This document shows positions 9,836-20,446 of a stretch of DNA of 64,000 nucleotides, piece after piece (positions within the stretch are counted from its first letter, which is position 1; the number at the start of each line of letters is the position of its first letter). The position numbers and the translations under genes were made by a program. The notes beneath the pieces were generated by a model. That model was not told the DNA's origin and ran no database searches. It worked only from the letters and a program-made list of their open reading frames with translations. Source of the DNA: Drosophila miranda (Eukaryota; Arthropoda; Insecta; Diptera; Drosophilidae); assembly GCF_003369915.1 (NCBI RefSeq), contig NW_022881603.1, positions 7,175,249 to 7,239,248 on the forward strand, given 5' to 3'.

Positions 9836-10229
9836 TGTTCGGGCCAGCCGCTGAAGAATAACCGTAACTTTAACATTAGTATTGTATGAGCAGAGAGAGC
9901 CGCCTATGTTGTAAAACGTTGACGTTCTGCAGAGCTGCTGCGCTCTCCCGCTAAAGGGGCTCTCTGCCGCCGCCACTTCGGCAACTACTTTGATCTGCTG
10001 CCGCCACTTCGGCAATCACTTTGATCTAACGCCGTCGTCTATATGTAGTTCTATGCTAACCCCTCTGCGCATTGGTTGCATATCGATCTCGCATAAAGTT
10101 TATCTGGCAATAGCAAGCAATCGGCTTCCGCTAAGCCACCAAGATTAAATACGAATTATAAATTTTAACCCAAAATCTCTTTTCATTTTTGAAACACATA
10201 GGTGCCAAAAAAGCTTGGCATCTCAAACA
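9836..10229 (+). repeat. 5' LTR of BEL/Pao copy A
   Basis: It starts TGTTCGGGCC and probably ends CTCAAACA. The first 249 bp match 25169-25417. A primer-binding-site-like TGGTGCCCCCC follows at 10231 and then GACGTGAT, as in other BEL elements. The exact 3' boundary is inferred. Confidence 0.8.
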
Positions 10230-10571
10230 TTGGTGCCCCCCCGACGTGATATAAAACCATTGCTTAATCGCGTTCCGTTAAAACACTTATTATTTATACA
10301 ATATTTTGTTGTTGGGTAGTTTAACTACCAACAAATACATTTGGGTGCACGTTGAAAAACAGTTTAAAGTGCAAATTCAGTGAGAGTGCGGCTGGAATAT
10401 TTATAGACAAATTCCGGTACTTTAAGCGTCGAATCTCTCATTCTCTGCGCAGCTGCAGCCGCGGTTCTTGACTTTTCGTGTCTTGCATTCTCGCTCTCGC
10501 GTCTATATGTACATCGTCGCTTAAGCGGTATTTCATTTTCCGTTGTTGTGTCGAATTGCACAACGGTTAAC

Positions 10572-12701
10572 ATGGACAACGATCCGAATACAGGCGCGGG
10601 CGGAAATATTGTGGTGGCTGATTCCAGACTGAATCTGTATAAGCGTAAAAGTCAGTTATTATATGATCGATTGCACAGGCTTGGCGAATCCCTCGCGGGG
10701 AATAAAATCGATAAGCTGACCGCCGCGGAAGTCGAGGTGCGCCTTGATATGCTGGCAGAAATTCGAGAGGAATTTAATAAGGCCCATAATGAGTTGGAGG
10801 CTCTCGATCAAAACGAGATTGGGAGTGAGCTGCGCGAATTCTTCGATACTCTTTTCATATCGTTGAAAGCTGAGTTGCTGGCTGCTGTTGAAGTAAGCCA
10901 GTCACACGCCGCTGCCCATTCTACGACTCTGCCAAGCCATTCCGGACATAGTACCATCATCATGGCTCACAAGCAGCGACTTCCTGAGCTGAAGGTGCCT
11001 AAATTTTCTGGTGGATACGTCGAGTTCTCGGATTTTATGGCAATGTTCAAATCGGTGATTGAAGCGGATGCGGATCTCAGTGACATCGAGAAGTTCCAGC
11101 ACCTTCGCTCTTGCCTCGCTGATGCGGCTTTGGATTCGGTTCGATCGTTAGATCTCTCAAGTGCCAATTATCGTGCGGCTCTGGATATACTTAATAAACG
11201 CTTTAATAACAAAAGACTTGTTTTCCAGGCACACATCAAGAAGATTCTTGGGCTAAAGAGGGTAGACTCGCCTTCTGCTAAAAGGCTTCGGGAGTTTTCG
11301 GATGCAGTCAATTTACACATGCGAGCGTTGCAGACATTGGGAACTGCTGAGGAGATTTCAGGATTCATGGTCATCAACATGCTGCTGCAGAAGTTGGATT
11401 TGAAGACGCAAACCAAATGGGAGGAGCACACATCGTCGGATGCTATACCTACCGCAGAGGAATTCTTCGAATTCTTGCAGCAACGCTGCCAGAAAATGGA
11501 GCGGTTGGAATATGCTACAGCGACACACGCTAGTAGCGATCAGGTGGGAAAAAACCATTCCTATACGCAGGTTAAGAAAACGTTTGTAGCTTCCAACTCT
11601 TCCGCCGACCCGTCTGTATGCGTCTTTTGCCACTCAGCGGGCCATGGAATATACTCGTGCAAGATATTCGGAAATCTCTCACCGTTGCTGCGAAACAAAG
11701 AAGTGAAGAAGCTTTCCCTATGCTTCAATTGCCTAAAGCCGGGGCACCGGACCCGCGCATGCAATAGTGGAAAATGTCGAGTATGCGGCGGTAGGCATCA
11801 TAGTTTGTTGCACTTCGATAGTATACAGCCCACAACACAAGGCTGCCCAGGTATTACTCCTCCCGATCTGGCCGTTCAACCGGACACTCTTTCCGTTGCT
11901 CAAAATTCTGCTAGCAGCTCGTCTCTACCTTCGTCTACCTCTCTTGCTGCCCAAGGTCTTCACTCTGATGTCGTGCTTCTGGCTACAGCCGTGGTTCTCG
12001 TAAAGAATCGGTCTGGCGTTTTACATCCTTGTCGTGCCATCTTAGATTCAGGATCGCAGCTGCATCTCGTCACATCCAGGTTCGCCCAGCAGCTTCAACT
12101 TAGGAGAACTCAATCGTCTGCACTTGTGTCTGGGCTGGGCGATACCAGCGTTTCTACTGAGGGATCCACCATAAGCATTTGTATGCATTCTCGCACCTCT
12201 GCTTACACAACTACACTTACTGCTCTCATCGGCCCCACGATTACCGATTCTCAACCAAGTATGACAGTAAATGTATCCGATTGGCGTATTCCATCTAACA
12301 TTCAGCTCGCTGATCCTGCATTTTTTAATCCTCAACGGGTTGATCTTCTCATTGGTGCGAGCGTTTTTTATGATCTCCTCTGCGTAGGGCAAATCAAACT
12401 CACCGATGGACTGCCTCTTCTGCAGAAGACACGGCTTGGGTGGATCGTATCTGGCGGTGGACAGAAGGTATCAAGCTCGGCGCTTTTGGCTACGCACAAT
12501 TGTCCAGATTCGATAGCTGAGATGGAAGCAAGGTTGGATAAAACTCTTCGTATGTTTTGGGAAGTCGAGAATTGTGTGGAGGCTGGTTTGAATACCAAAG
12601 AAGAAGACGATTGTGAAGCACATTTCGTAAGCCACCTTTCACGGTTGCCATCCGGGGAGTATGCAGTTCGTCTGCCGCTAAATAACAATACTGATCGTTA
12701 G
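10572..12701 (+). CDS. BEL/Pao Gag-protease part of polyprotein (truncated)
   Basis: About 709 codons from the first ATG (10572) to a TAG at 12699-12701. In order: an N-terminal coiled region, the BEL/Pao capsid-like DUF1759 region (about residues 120-270, with PELKVPKFSGGYVEFSDF), zinc knuckles (CFNCLKPGHRTRAC then CRVCGGRHHSLLH near 11730-11815) and the DUF1758-type aspartic protease with ILDSGSQLHLV near 12040. BEL elements normally encode one long Gag-Pol frame; the reading continues in the same frame past the TAG (GESYAQAYRRF), where copy C has LGESYQQALRRF. The stop is therefore most simply a Leu-to-stop nonsense mutation. Confidence 0.85.
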   Translation: MDNDPNTGAGGNIVVADSRLNLYKRKSQLLYDRLHRLGESLAGNKIDKLTAAEVEVRLDMLAEIREEFNKAHNELEALDQNEIGSELREFFDTLFISLKAELLAAVEVSQSHAAAHSTTLPSHSGHSTIIMAHKQRLPELKVPKFSGGYVEFSDFMAMFKSVIEADADLSDIEKFQHLRSCLADAALDSVRSLDLSSANYRAALDILNKRFNNKRLVFQAHIKKILGLKRVDSPSAKRLREFSDAVNLHMRALQTLGTAEEISGFMVINMLLQKLDLKTQTKWEEHTSSDAIPTAEEFFEFLQQRCQKMERLEYATATHASSDQVGKNHSYTQVKKTFVASNSSADPSVCVFCHSAGHGIYSCKIFGNLSPLLRNKEVKKLSLCFNCLKPGHRTRACNSGKCRVCGGRHHSLLHFDSIQPTTQGCPGITPPDLAVQPDTLSVAQNSASSSSLPSSTSLAAQGLHSDVVLLATAVVLVKNRSGVLHPCRAILDSGSQLHLVTSRFAQQLQLRRTQSSALVSGLGDTSVSTEGSTISICMHSRTSAYTTTLTALIGPTITDSQPSMTVNVSDWRIPSNIQLADPAFFNPQRVDLLIGASVFYDLLCVGQIKLTDGLPLLQKTRLGWIVSGGGQKVSSSALLATHNCPDSIAEMEARLDKTLRMFWEVENCVEAGLNTKEEDDCEAHFVSHLSRLPSGEYAVRLPLNNNTDR

Positions 12702-13010
12702 GGGGAATCTTATGCTCAGGCTTATCGACGGTTCATCAGTCTGGAGCGAAAACTGGAGCGTAATCCTACACTCAAGGAGCGGTATTCCGCCTTTATGAGG
12801 GAGTACATTGATTTGCATCATATGCACCAGCTGGCCATCGACGAGGGTGAGTCCTACCCTCTTGGCTCAGCTGCTCTGCGGCATGAGTTTTACGTGGATG
12901 ACCTTATTTCGGGCGGTAATTCGGTCGCACAGGTCATGGACAAGATGCACCAAACATCAGCTTTACTGTCCTTTACTGGACATAAAGGAGATTCGGCGCA
13001 ATGGTCAAGT
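12702..13010 (+). pseudogene. Collapsed BEL reverse transcriptase remnant
   Basis: In frame with the preceding gag-protease it reads through the linker to DLHHMHQ, then jumps to the part around the RT catalytic FYVDDLISGG, then jumps again. Relative to copy B, 390 bp (exactly 130 codons) are missing between two ATGCACCA octamers, and about 1.1 kb is missing at 12970, where a CTTTACTG is repeated at the join. The RT palm before the YVDD box is gone, so it has no activity. Confidence 0.85.
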
Positions 13011-13135
13011 CATATATATATATATATATATACTTTATGGGGTCGGAAACGATTCCTTCTGGACGTTACACACATCCACTTTTACCACAAATCTAATATA
13101 CCCCAATACTCATTTTGAGTATCGGCTATAATAAA
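13011..13135 (-). repeat. DINE-1-like 5'-end fragment with (TA)n
   Basis: Only the first ~120 bp of the element is present, reversed, ending in TGAGTATCGGCTATA. A pure TA run (13013-13032) replaces the usual TATATATTC segment at the truncation point. Confidence 0.8.
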
Positions 13136-14060
13136 ATCTAAAATTGTACTTTAGTCAGCGCCAGTGGAAACAGTGGCTCGTTGGATGTTTCAACAAAAGA
13201 AAAGTCTCCGTGCACATTTTGCGATTCGAATTTGATTCTTCTCATTCGGTTTCCATTCAATTCTCATTGATTTTCCAATCCCCACTTGCGTGCCTGTTTA
13301 TTCTATCGATTTCCTTTTGACCAATATTCCGATGAACGTTTTTGTTTACGAATTTGTGTACCACAAGCCAAACCAATGAATAAGTAAGTGAGAGAATGAA
13401 TGAATGAATGCCCACACACAAACGCACAAAGCATAGGCTCCTTCCTCCATTTAGGTTGAATGACATTGGGCACAGGCTGCCCTCCTCCGATCGCCCCCCT
13501 TTTCTGCATTTCCCGTTGTCACACGTAATGTTTTGTAATGTAATGTCACACGTCCTCAATTCCGAACGGGAAGCCCGCGGGTGTCTGTGTGTGTGTGTCG
13601 TGCATGGCACGTCATCGTTGTCTAATGCGATGCACATGCACTATGGAGATAACGACCTGAGGGCTGGCGACCCTAAATGAGCAAATCAACAGCCAGCCTC
13701 CTTGTGTGTGGCGTGGCTGCTCTATTTGCTCTATCTTAGCTGGGGCGGTGTAATATGGTAAATGGGAATGCTGGTCTTCTCCTTTGCTCCTCTGGACAGT
13801 TTTCAATTACACGAGTGCTCCAGTATCAGTTGAGTATCAGTGAAGCAGACAAAAGGAACAATTTGACATCTGCTACTCGGCAACTAGAAGAACTAGTTAA
13901 CTGTTAAGAACTAGTCCCCTCTTGTCAAGGATCCCAAAAGGATACTGTTTTAAGACCTTTTCCATCGCGAATTTTAAAGGAAATGACAACTACATGTATT
14001 CTACACCAAAAGTCAACCCAAAAATATGCTAAGATACTTCACCTTTGCGTCATGGTGTGT
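13136..14060. other. Unassigned non-coding DNA
   Basis: No gene or known repeat recognised. It contains a short GAATGAATGAATGAATG run near 13395 and a GTGTGTGTGT run near 13585. The short open frames here have no recognisable motif. Confidence 0.5.
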
Positions 14061-14525
14061 GCGCATAAATAAAAGGTAATTTGCCAAGATTTGCAGGCGG
14101 TTGGTGCTACTCCAGTCAGCAAAAGGCTGATATCTTCGCAGACAGTTTAGAGCAAAGATTTAAGCCATTTAATCTTACGTCTGCTGTTACACGAAGGGCC
14201 GTCGAGCTACAATTGGAAATGCCATTTCAAATGTCCTTGCCAGCAAGCCCAGTCACATTTCAAGAGGTGGTGCAGCAAATTAAGAAGCTGAAAGCCAAAA
14301 AATCCCCTGGTGAGGACCTGCTGGACAACAGGACTTTAAAACTACTGCCTAAAAAATCCCTGCTATTTTTAGTGCTGCTCCTCAACAGCATTCTTAGGAT
14401 AGGACACTTTCCTACCTGCTGGAAGATGGCGCTAATCTCCATGGTACCTAAGCCAGAAAAACAACACACAGAAGTCGATGGCTACAGACCAATTAGCCTG
14501 CTCTCAGTGCTAGGGAAGATGGCGG
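14061..14525 (+). pseudogene. Jockey-type LINE reverse transcriptase, N-terminal part (split gene)
   Basis: Open from about 14081 it encodes the linker and first RT blocks of a jockey-clade ORF2: QQKADIFADSLEQRF, then KKSPGEDLLDNRTLK, then GYRPISLLSVLGKM at 14480-14520. The endonuclease domain upstream is absent, so the LINE is 5'-truncated, as is usual. The frame is cut at 14525 by BEL copy C. Removing that element and one copy of its 5-bp duplication restores the frame into 20824. Confidence 0.9.
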
Positions 14526-14897
14526 TGTGGAGATAATGTTTTTTATCCCCAATCGGCCGACTAATTATTTCGAATTAAATAAAACTCGGCGCAGAAATAA
14601 AATTACGATATGTTCTTTAATGCGTGACATCCAAATTGCAAGTGTGGCTTGCCTGCCCTTTACATTGCCGCTCCGATCGCTAAGCGCAGCTTCGCTCGGC
14701 CGACGTCGGTAGGCAGACGCAAAGCGGAGATAGCGAAGAGCGAGCTGGCAGAGAGCGTTTAGCAGGGCAAGCAAGCGCAAAGCTTTAACAAACAAATGAG
14801 TGGCATAGACATAAGTAACAAACAAAATAAGCGGCTGAGGGCCAAGAATTAGGTGCTATTTGGCAAGCAGCTAATCGGCGGGGTTCTGCTCCGAACA
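14526..14897 (-). repeat. 3' LTR of BEL copy C
   Basis: On the minus strand it runs TGTTCGGAGC...TCTCCACA. The last codons and stop of the polyprotein (14871-14873) lie inside it. Confidence 0.93.
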
Positions 14898-17800
14898 TTC
14901 ACCCCCCGTTGGAAGGCAAAGGCTTTCAACAGATCCATCCTGAAGGGGCAGAACCGCTATTTTTCCAACGGCCCTCTTGAAAAGGCCTTTTTGAGTGCGG
15001 ATGACGGCTCCTCTGATGGTTCCATCTTCTCCTGGGATGACGCTCTCAATGCGGCCAAGCGGCCACCTTAATGGTGGCAGCGTTTCCTCCTTGATCATGA
15101 CGAGCGCTCCTAGCTTGATGTTTGGAGACGATGACCGCCACTTGCTCCGCTCCTGAAGAATCGAAAGATACGCCGTGCTCCATTTTCTCCAAAACGCCTG
15201 CTTCATTTGACACAGCCGCTGCCATCGACTAAGTAGGTTGACCCGGAGATGCGCCACATCTGGCTCGTCGAATGCAGCTTTCGGGGCTTCATTGAGAAAG
15301 TGGTTTGGCGTGAGCACATCTAGATCATCGGGACTTTCTGTAATTGCATAAAGCGGACGGGAATTTAACAAAGCAGAGATTTCACAAGCCAAGGTCTGAA
15401 TTTCATCAAGAGTAAAAATGTAGGTCCCGACGATGCGATGAAAATGATATTTAGCTGCTTTAACAGCCGCCTCCCACAAACCCCCAAAATGAGGTGAGCG
15501 AGGGGGGATGAATTTCCAGTCGATTCCACTAGAAACGCAGAGATGTGACACAGCCGACGTATGAGGATCGCTGAGGAACATTTGCCGAAGCTCCAAAAGC
15601 TCATTTTTTGCTCCTACAAAATTTGTAGCGTGAGTTGCTTTGCTTGCCAAATGAGTTGCTTTGGTGCTAAAGCATACGAAGACAGCGATGTAACATTTGA
15701 TAGGAGGCCTGCTTCTGACTTCCGACTTGTGATAAAAGGGTCCGCAAAAATCAACGCCCGTTGTGTGGAATGCTGGATTAGTCCTTACGCGATCCGCAGG
15801 TAAGTTTCCCATGATATGTTCCCTCAGCACTGGCTTCAAACGAAAGCATCTAACACATTTGCGAATGATTCCCGCAACATATTTGCGTCCGCCAATAGGC
15901 CAGAATTTTTGCCGAAGCAGTCCGAGCAATCCTTGAGCTCCTGCGTGGAGAAACCTTTCGTGAAAGAAGATAATAATAGAGACAGTGACAGGATGTCCCT
16001 TAGGAAGCAGGATCGGGTGCTTCGCGTCGTAGTCCAATTCGGCATTTTGGAGGCGGCCTCCAACACGCAGCAATCCAAAGCTATCCAGAAATGGATTCAG
16101 TGAGGCCATCGTGCTTTTTGGGGGTAGGGCCTGTTTGCTGGCGAGGGCCCTTATCTCTTCCGAAAATTGTTGCTGCTGTATTGCCCTTATGAGCAAATGT
16201 GTACCATTTTTGATGTCGATTACGGTAAGTTGACCCTTCGACCGCGCTATGCCTTTGTCCTTGAGAATGTAGAATCGATATATGTAAGCAAAGACGCGCT
16301 GCATGGATCCGAATGAGTTTTGAAATTTGCAATCGTACGATACATCCCTTTCGTTTGAAACAACCAATGCTGCATGACGACGTTCTGGTACATCGGTCGG
16401 CAATTGCAAGCCTGCAGGCCACTCTGAGCTCTCAAGACGCAAGAATGGTGGTCCAGAGATCCAAAGGCTGCTATCCATTAGTTCAGCGGGCGTGGCTCCA
16501 CGTGATATGATGTCGGCAGGATTCAACTTTGTGGGCACGTGATGCCAAGTCATTCCAGCGGTGAGCTCCTGAATCCGCTGAACTCGATTAGAAACAAATA
16601 TATTAAAATTCAATGGTGATTCTCGAATCCAGGCAAGGGCTATGGATGAATCCGACCAGCAATGTATTTGGCATGGAGCTGATAATCCCTTAACTATGGT
16701 GGACACTAGTTCGGCTAATACGAGGGCAGCGCACAGCTCAAGCTTGGGGATAGTCATACTTTTCAAGGGCGCGACTCTGGATTTAGAGCATAAGAGATGA
16801 CTTTGCACAATGCCAAGAGCTTCCGAACGCATGTATACACAGGCGCCATATGCTGCTTGGCTCGCATCACAAAACGCGTGCATTTCTAATCTGGCTTGCT
16901 GCCGAAGCACGTAACGTGGAAACTTAAAGTTTTTAACCATCGACAACTGCGAAGTCAGCTCAATCCAAGTCGTATGTAGATCCTGGGGCAGGCTTTCGTC
17001 CCAATTCAATTTTAGGCTTTCGTTCCATAGCGACTGCATAAATATTTTAGCTTTTGTGATGATGGGAGAGATGAGCCCTAGAGGATCGTAGAACCTAGCT
17101 AGTGTAGACAGGACCGAACGCTTCGATATTGGGCCTGCAGCGGTTCCGACGTGAGCGAAGCTAAACAGAAGATTGTCCGTGGTGGGATCCCAAACTAGAC
17201 CAAGCGCCTTGGTTACTTCAGTCCCGTCATGAAAGGTAAGGAACTTTTCGCGATCCGCCTCCGATACGCCTTCCAAAGCAGCGGGTTCATTGGAACACCA
17301 TTTACGTATGGGAAAACATCCTTTCGAAAGTAGCTCCTTTACCTGCTGACGAATTTTGATGACAGAATCAATGCTGTCCCCTCCAGATATGAGATCATCG
17401 ACATAGAAATCTCTTCGAACAACTTCAGCGCCAAGCGGAAAACGCAACTCTTCATCATTTGCCAATTGATGCATAGCACGAATTGCTAAGAAAGCGGCAG
17501 GTTTGGTTCCGTAAGTAACAGTCTCCAACTTGAACACCTGAATCTCCTCCTTCGGGTCATTGCGCCATAGGATGCACTGCACGTGCGTATCGGGATGGGA
17601 AACGCGTACACAGCGGTACATTTTGCAGATATCGCCACACAAGGCGACTTTAAAAAAGCGGAAACGAAGCAGAGTTATCAGAATTTTAGGTTGGATGGTG
17701 GGTCCAGCCATAAGCGCATCATTCAGTGATACTCCAGACGCTGTTTTGGCAGATCCATCGAACACTACGCGTAATTTGGTGGTTGTACTATCCTGCTTGT

Positions 17801-20072
17801 GGACGCAATGGTGAGGCAAGAAGTACTGCGGGAGGTCTGACTGCCGCGAAGCTGGCGACATGTGTCCTAAATCACGATACTCCTGAAGAAACTCCATATA
17901 TTTTGCCTTAAGCTGTGCACTTTTTGCTAGCTTCCTCTCCAAATTGAGAAATCTACGTAGCGCCTGCTGATACGATTCTCCTAATTCCTCTAGACTGAAT
18001 TTGGTTGGCAAACGCACGGAGTAAGCTCCGGACTCTAGGCGAATGCAGTTTGTGACGAAATGCTGTTCGCAATGAACATCTTCCTCCGAAATTGATGAGG
18101 GCGAATAATCTCCATCGACTTCCCAAAACCGCCTTACAATATCGCACAAATTAGTCTCGCAAGCGGAGATGACAGGGGGATCTTCAACGGCTGCTAGCGC
18201 CGCACGGGCTTTCTCAGAGTTTTTAATACTTCCTGACACTATCCAGCCAAGTTTCGTCTTCTGCAATGTTGGCAATTGGTCTGACAGTCGAATCTGTCCA
18301 ACGCACATTAATTCGAAAAACAAACCAGCACCTATCAACAGATCGACACGCTGGGGCTTGGCGAAATTAGGATCAGCTAGTTTTAGGTTATTTGGCATTG
18401 GCCAATCCTTTGCGTCTAGGCCGAAGTTAGGCTGCATTCCTGTGATTGAGGCAGTGATAATTGCAGAGAGGAAACCGCGATAGCTTTCGTCTTGAGATTG
18501 CAGGACGATGTCCACAGCCTTGCTGGATTTTAGAATTGACTCTCCAATACCGGCGATTTTAACGTGAGACGGGTGAGGATCTAACTGCAGCTGATTGGCG
18601 AGTCTCGATGTTATAAAGTTAACCTGAGAAGCGGAATCTAAAATGGCACGACATGGAATAAGCGATCCAAAACGGCCCCTGACATATACGATTGCAGTAG
18701 CTAGCAGCACGTTTTGGCTAGGCAGAGATTTTTGACTCGAGGGGGGAGGGCTAATATATTTGCTTGCTACTAGGGCACTTGCAGGATCATGCTGGGTCGA
18801 TTCCGTGCTCGGCGACGGCAACTCAGCGTCAGCGCCCGACTGCATGTGGAGCAGTGTGTGATGCTTGGCTTGGCAATTTCTACATGCCCCTGACTTGCAG
18901 CGTTGCAATGAATGGCCTTTGTTGAGGCAGTTTAGACATAAATGGCGCTTCTTCACCTCCTTGTATCGAGAAAAAACAGGGAGATCTATAAATGCCTGGC
19001 ATCGGGATATGTAGTGCTCGGAGGATTTGCAATACTTGCATGTTGAGCTATTATGATCGTTAATGGAGGTGATTAGGGTGCTAGGTTTACTTTCTCCCAC
19101 CTGCTGGCTAGGAATTGTTACCATAGCCGATCCCAAATTTTCCAGCATCCGACATCTTGCTTCCAAGAATGAGGCCATGCTTGACCACCGAGGCAATCCT
19201 GACGTCGGCAAGTTCTCTTCCCATTTCTCCTTGGTCTTGTGGTCCAATTTCGTGCCTATGATGAAGATCAGCAACCCATCGGAAATCTCCTGCGGGGTCG
19301 CCAAGGTCTGAAGTGCACGCAAGTGCGAATTGATTTTATCGCTGAGCGCGCGCAAGCCGATAGCCGAGCCCTTCTCCACCCCTTGCAGCCCGAAAATAGC
19401 CTTGACGTGTGCCTGAAAATGTAACAGTTTATTATCGAATCGCAACATTAGTAAATTCAACGCCTTGTCGTAATTCTCCTCAGAAAGTTCCAAGGAACGA
19501 ATCGTATCCAGCGCAGCACCATCTAGACATCCACGAAGATATTGGAATTTTTCGATGATTGGTATACGATGGTCTTTGTGCACCATTGTCGAAAACATCG
19601 CGTGGAATTCTGGCCAATCCATGTAGCTCCCACTGAATCGCGGAAGCTGCAACTCGGGCATTCGAGAACGGCCTATACTATTATAGGCGAACAACGACGA
19701 ATTCCCCTCGAGAGTATGCCGAGCCGTTGAATTGGCAACATTTACCGTGCGAGCAGCCATCAACTCCCGCGACAGCCTGGACCTAACCTTGACATAAACA
19801 TTCGAAAAGTCCAGCCGGGCATCATGGGCTAACTGCAGGAAATCCAGCCTTTCAAGGCTCGTTTGAGCGGCATCGAAATCCGCATTCATTCGCTCGATTT
19901 GCTCTAAGCGAGCTTGAAGTTCTGCCTCATCAAACTCGGCAAGCTCTTCCTTGGTAAGAAAGCGATCCATGGCCTTTAGTTGGCGCGCGATGGACTCGGC
20001 CTTGTGCTTGTAGAAATCTACATCACTCGGCATTGCTGCGTTCGCGACATTGGTAGGCTCAGGTGCTGCCAT
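14871..20072 (-). CDS. BEL/Pao Gag-Pol polyprotein with integrase deletion
   Basis: One uninterrupted 1733-codon frame starting at ATG 20072. Order: N-terminal coiled region; DUF1759 capsid region (ELQLPRFSGSYMDWPEF near residue 135); zinc knuckles (CLNCLNKGHSLQRC, CRNCQAKHHTLLH); aspartic protease (ILDSASQVNFI near 480); RT with DFYVDDLISGG near 890; RNase H (EMHAFCDASQAAYGACVY); integrase with a zinc-finger region (CVRCFRLKP), VDFCGPF and FGGLWEAAV. The integrase is abnormal: between STKATHL and ATNFVGA about 30 residues seen in copy B are absent in frame, including SDN with the middle catalytic Asp. Its protease reads DSAS where copy A has DSGS. The protein is full-looking but should not integrate by itself. 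Confidence 0.9.
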   Translation of the reverse strand: MAAPEPTNVANAAMPSDVDFYKHKAESIARQLKAMDRFLTKEELAEFDEAELQARLEQIERMNADFDAAQTSLERLDFLQLAHDARLDFSNVYVKVRSRLSRELMAARTVNVANSTARHTLEGNSSLFAYNSIGRSRMPELQLPRFSGSYMDWPEFHAMFSTMVHKDHRIPIIEKFQYLRGCLDGAALDTIRSLELSEENYDKALNLLMLRFDNKLLHFQAHVKAIFGLQGVEKGSAIGLRALSDKINSHLRALQTLATPQEISDGLLIFIIGTKLDHKTKEKWEENLPTSGLPRWSSMASFLEARCRMLENLGSAMVTIPSQQVGESKPSTLITSINDHNSSTCKYCKSSEHYISRCQAFIDLPVFSRYKEVKKRHLCLNCLNKGHSLQRCKSGACRNCQAKHHTLLHMQSGADAELPSPSTESTQHDPASALVASKYISPPPSSQKSLPSQNVLLATAIVYVRGRFGSLIPCRAILDSASQVNFITSRLANQLQLDPHPSHVKIAGIGESILKSSKAVDIVLQSQDESYRGFLSAIITASITGMQPNFGLDAKDWPMPNNLKLADPNFAKPQRVDLLIGAGLFFELMCVGQIRLSDQLPTLQKTKLGWIVSGSIKNSEKARAALAAVEDPPVISACETNLCDIVRRFWEVDGDYSPSSISEEDVHCEQHFVTNCIRLESGAYSVRLPTKFSLEELGESYQQALRRFLNLERKLAKSAQLKAKYMEFLQEYRDLGHMSPASRQSDLPQYFLPHHCVHKQDSTTTKLRVVFDGSAKTASGVSLNDALMAGPTIQPKILITLLRFRFFKVALCGDICKMYRCVRVSHPDTHVQCILWRNDPKEEIQVFKLETVTYGTKPAAFLAIRAMHQLANDEELRFPLGAEVVRRDFYVDDLISGGDSIDSVIKIRQQVKELLSKGCFPIRKWCSNEPAALEGVSEADREKFLTFHDGTEVTKALGLVWDPTTDNLLFSFAHVGTAAGPISKRSVLSTLARFYDPLGLISPIITKAKIFMQSLWNESLKLNWDESLPQDLHTTWIELTSQLSMVKNFKFPRYVLRQQARLEMHAFCDASQAAYGACVYMRSEALGIVQSHLLCSKSRVAPLKSMTIPKLELCAALVLAELVSTIVKGLSAPCQIHCWSDSSIALAWIRESPLNFNIFVSNRVQRIQELTAGMTWHHVPTKLNPADIISRGATPAELMDSSLWISGPPFLRLESSEWPAGLQLPTDVPERRHAALVVSNERDVSYDCKFQNSFGSMQRVFAYIYRFYILKDKGIARSKGQLTVIDIKNGTHLLIRAIQQQQFSEEIRALASKQALPPKSTMASLNPFLDSFGLLRVGGRLQNAELDYDAKHPILLPKGHPVTVSIIIFFHERFLHAGAQGLLGLLRQKFWPIGGRKYVAGIIRKCVRCFRLKPVLREHIMGNLPADRVRTNPAFHTTGVDFCGPFYHKSEVRSRPPIKCYIAVFVCFSTKATHLASKATHATNFVGAKNELLELRQMFLSDPHTSAVSHLCVSSGIDWKFIPPRSPHFGGLWEAAVKAAKYHFHRIVGTYIFTLDEIQTLACEISALLNSRPLYAITESPDDLDVLTPNHFLNEAPKAAFDEPDVAHLRVNLLSRWQRLCQMKQAFWRKWSTAYLSILQERSKWRSSSPNIKLGALVMIKEETLPPLRWPLGRIESVIPGEDGTIRGAVIRTQKGLFKRAVGKIAVLPLQDGSVESLCLPTGGECSEQNPAD
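14898..14909 (-). promoter_or_regulatory. Polypurine tract of BEL copy C
   Basis: AACGGGGGGTGAA on the minus strand abuts the 3' LTR. The matching site in copy B is AACGGGGGGAGTA, just before 25169. It would prime plus-strand DNA synthesis. Confidence 0.75.
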
Positions 20073-20421
20073 GTTGAGGTTTTAAAAGAGTCACTCAGCA
20101 CGACCGAAAAAGACACCCTGTATACGTATAAACGTGGGAACCGAAAGCAAAGGGATTACAGCTAATGCCTTTAGCTGTGCGGCTGTGCGAGCTGTCCGAT
20201 TCCGCTTTGTACTCCGCTTGTGTGTATTAGTGAGTTCGCTGCACTGCCTACCGCACTGCACTGACCGAATTGTCGCGACAGAGAAATTAATAGCCAGCAA
20301 TGCGTGTATGTAGGTGTATGTAAGTGTGTTTTAGCACCGAATTGTGCTTAACCGCCGAAAATTTGCTAGGGCTAACGAATGTCGATCGCGAATGATTATT
20401 AATTGACACTGCAACTCTTCG

Positions 20422-20439
20422 ATCACGTCGGGGTCACCA
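20422..20439 (-). promoter_or_regulatory. Primer-binding site of BEL copy C
   Basis: TGGTGACCCCGACGTGAT on the minus strand, just inside the 5' LTR; the same GACGTGAT core follows the LTR of copy A. Confidence 0.7.
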
Positions 20440-20446
20440 AATTTTA

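Larger units (their letters stand above)
9836..13010 (+). mobile_element. BEL/Pao retrotransposon copy A (5' LTR side, internally deleted)
   Basis: It consists of a 5' LTR, primer-binding region, gag-protease frame and a collapsed reverse transcriptase. Compared with copy B it lacks two internal blocks, and it stops abruptly at a DINE-1 fragment at 13011. No 3' LTR is attached, and the 3' LTR at 25169 belongs to copy B, which overlaps it in sequence. It is therefore a dead fragment. Confidence 0.85.

Noticed and set aside
12805..13131. 107-codon frames running from BEL RT into the (TA)n and DINE-1 fragment
   Set aside because: They are fusions of an RT remnant with repeat sequence; the Ile-Tyr run is the translated TA repeat.
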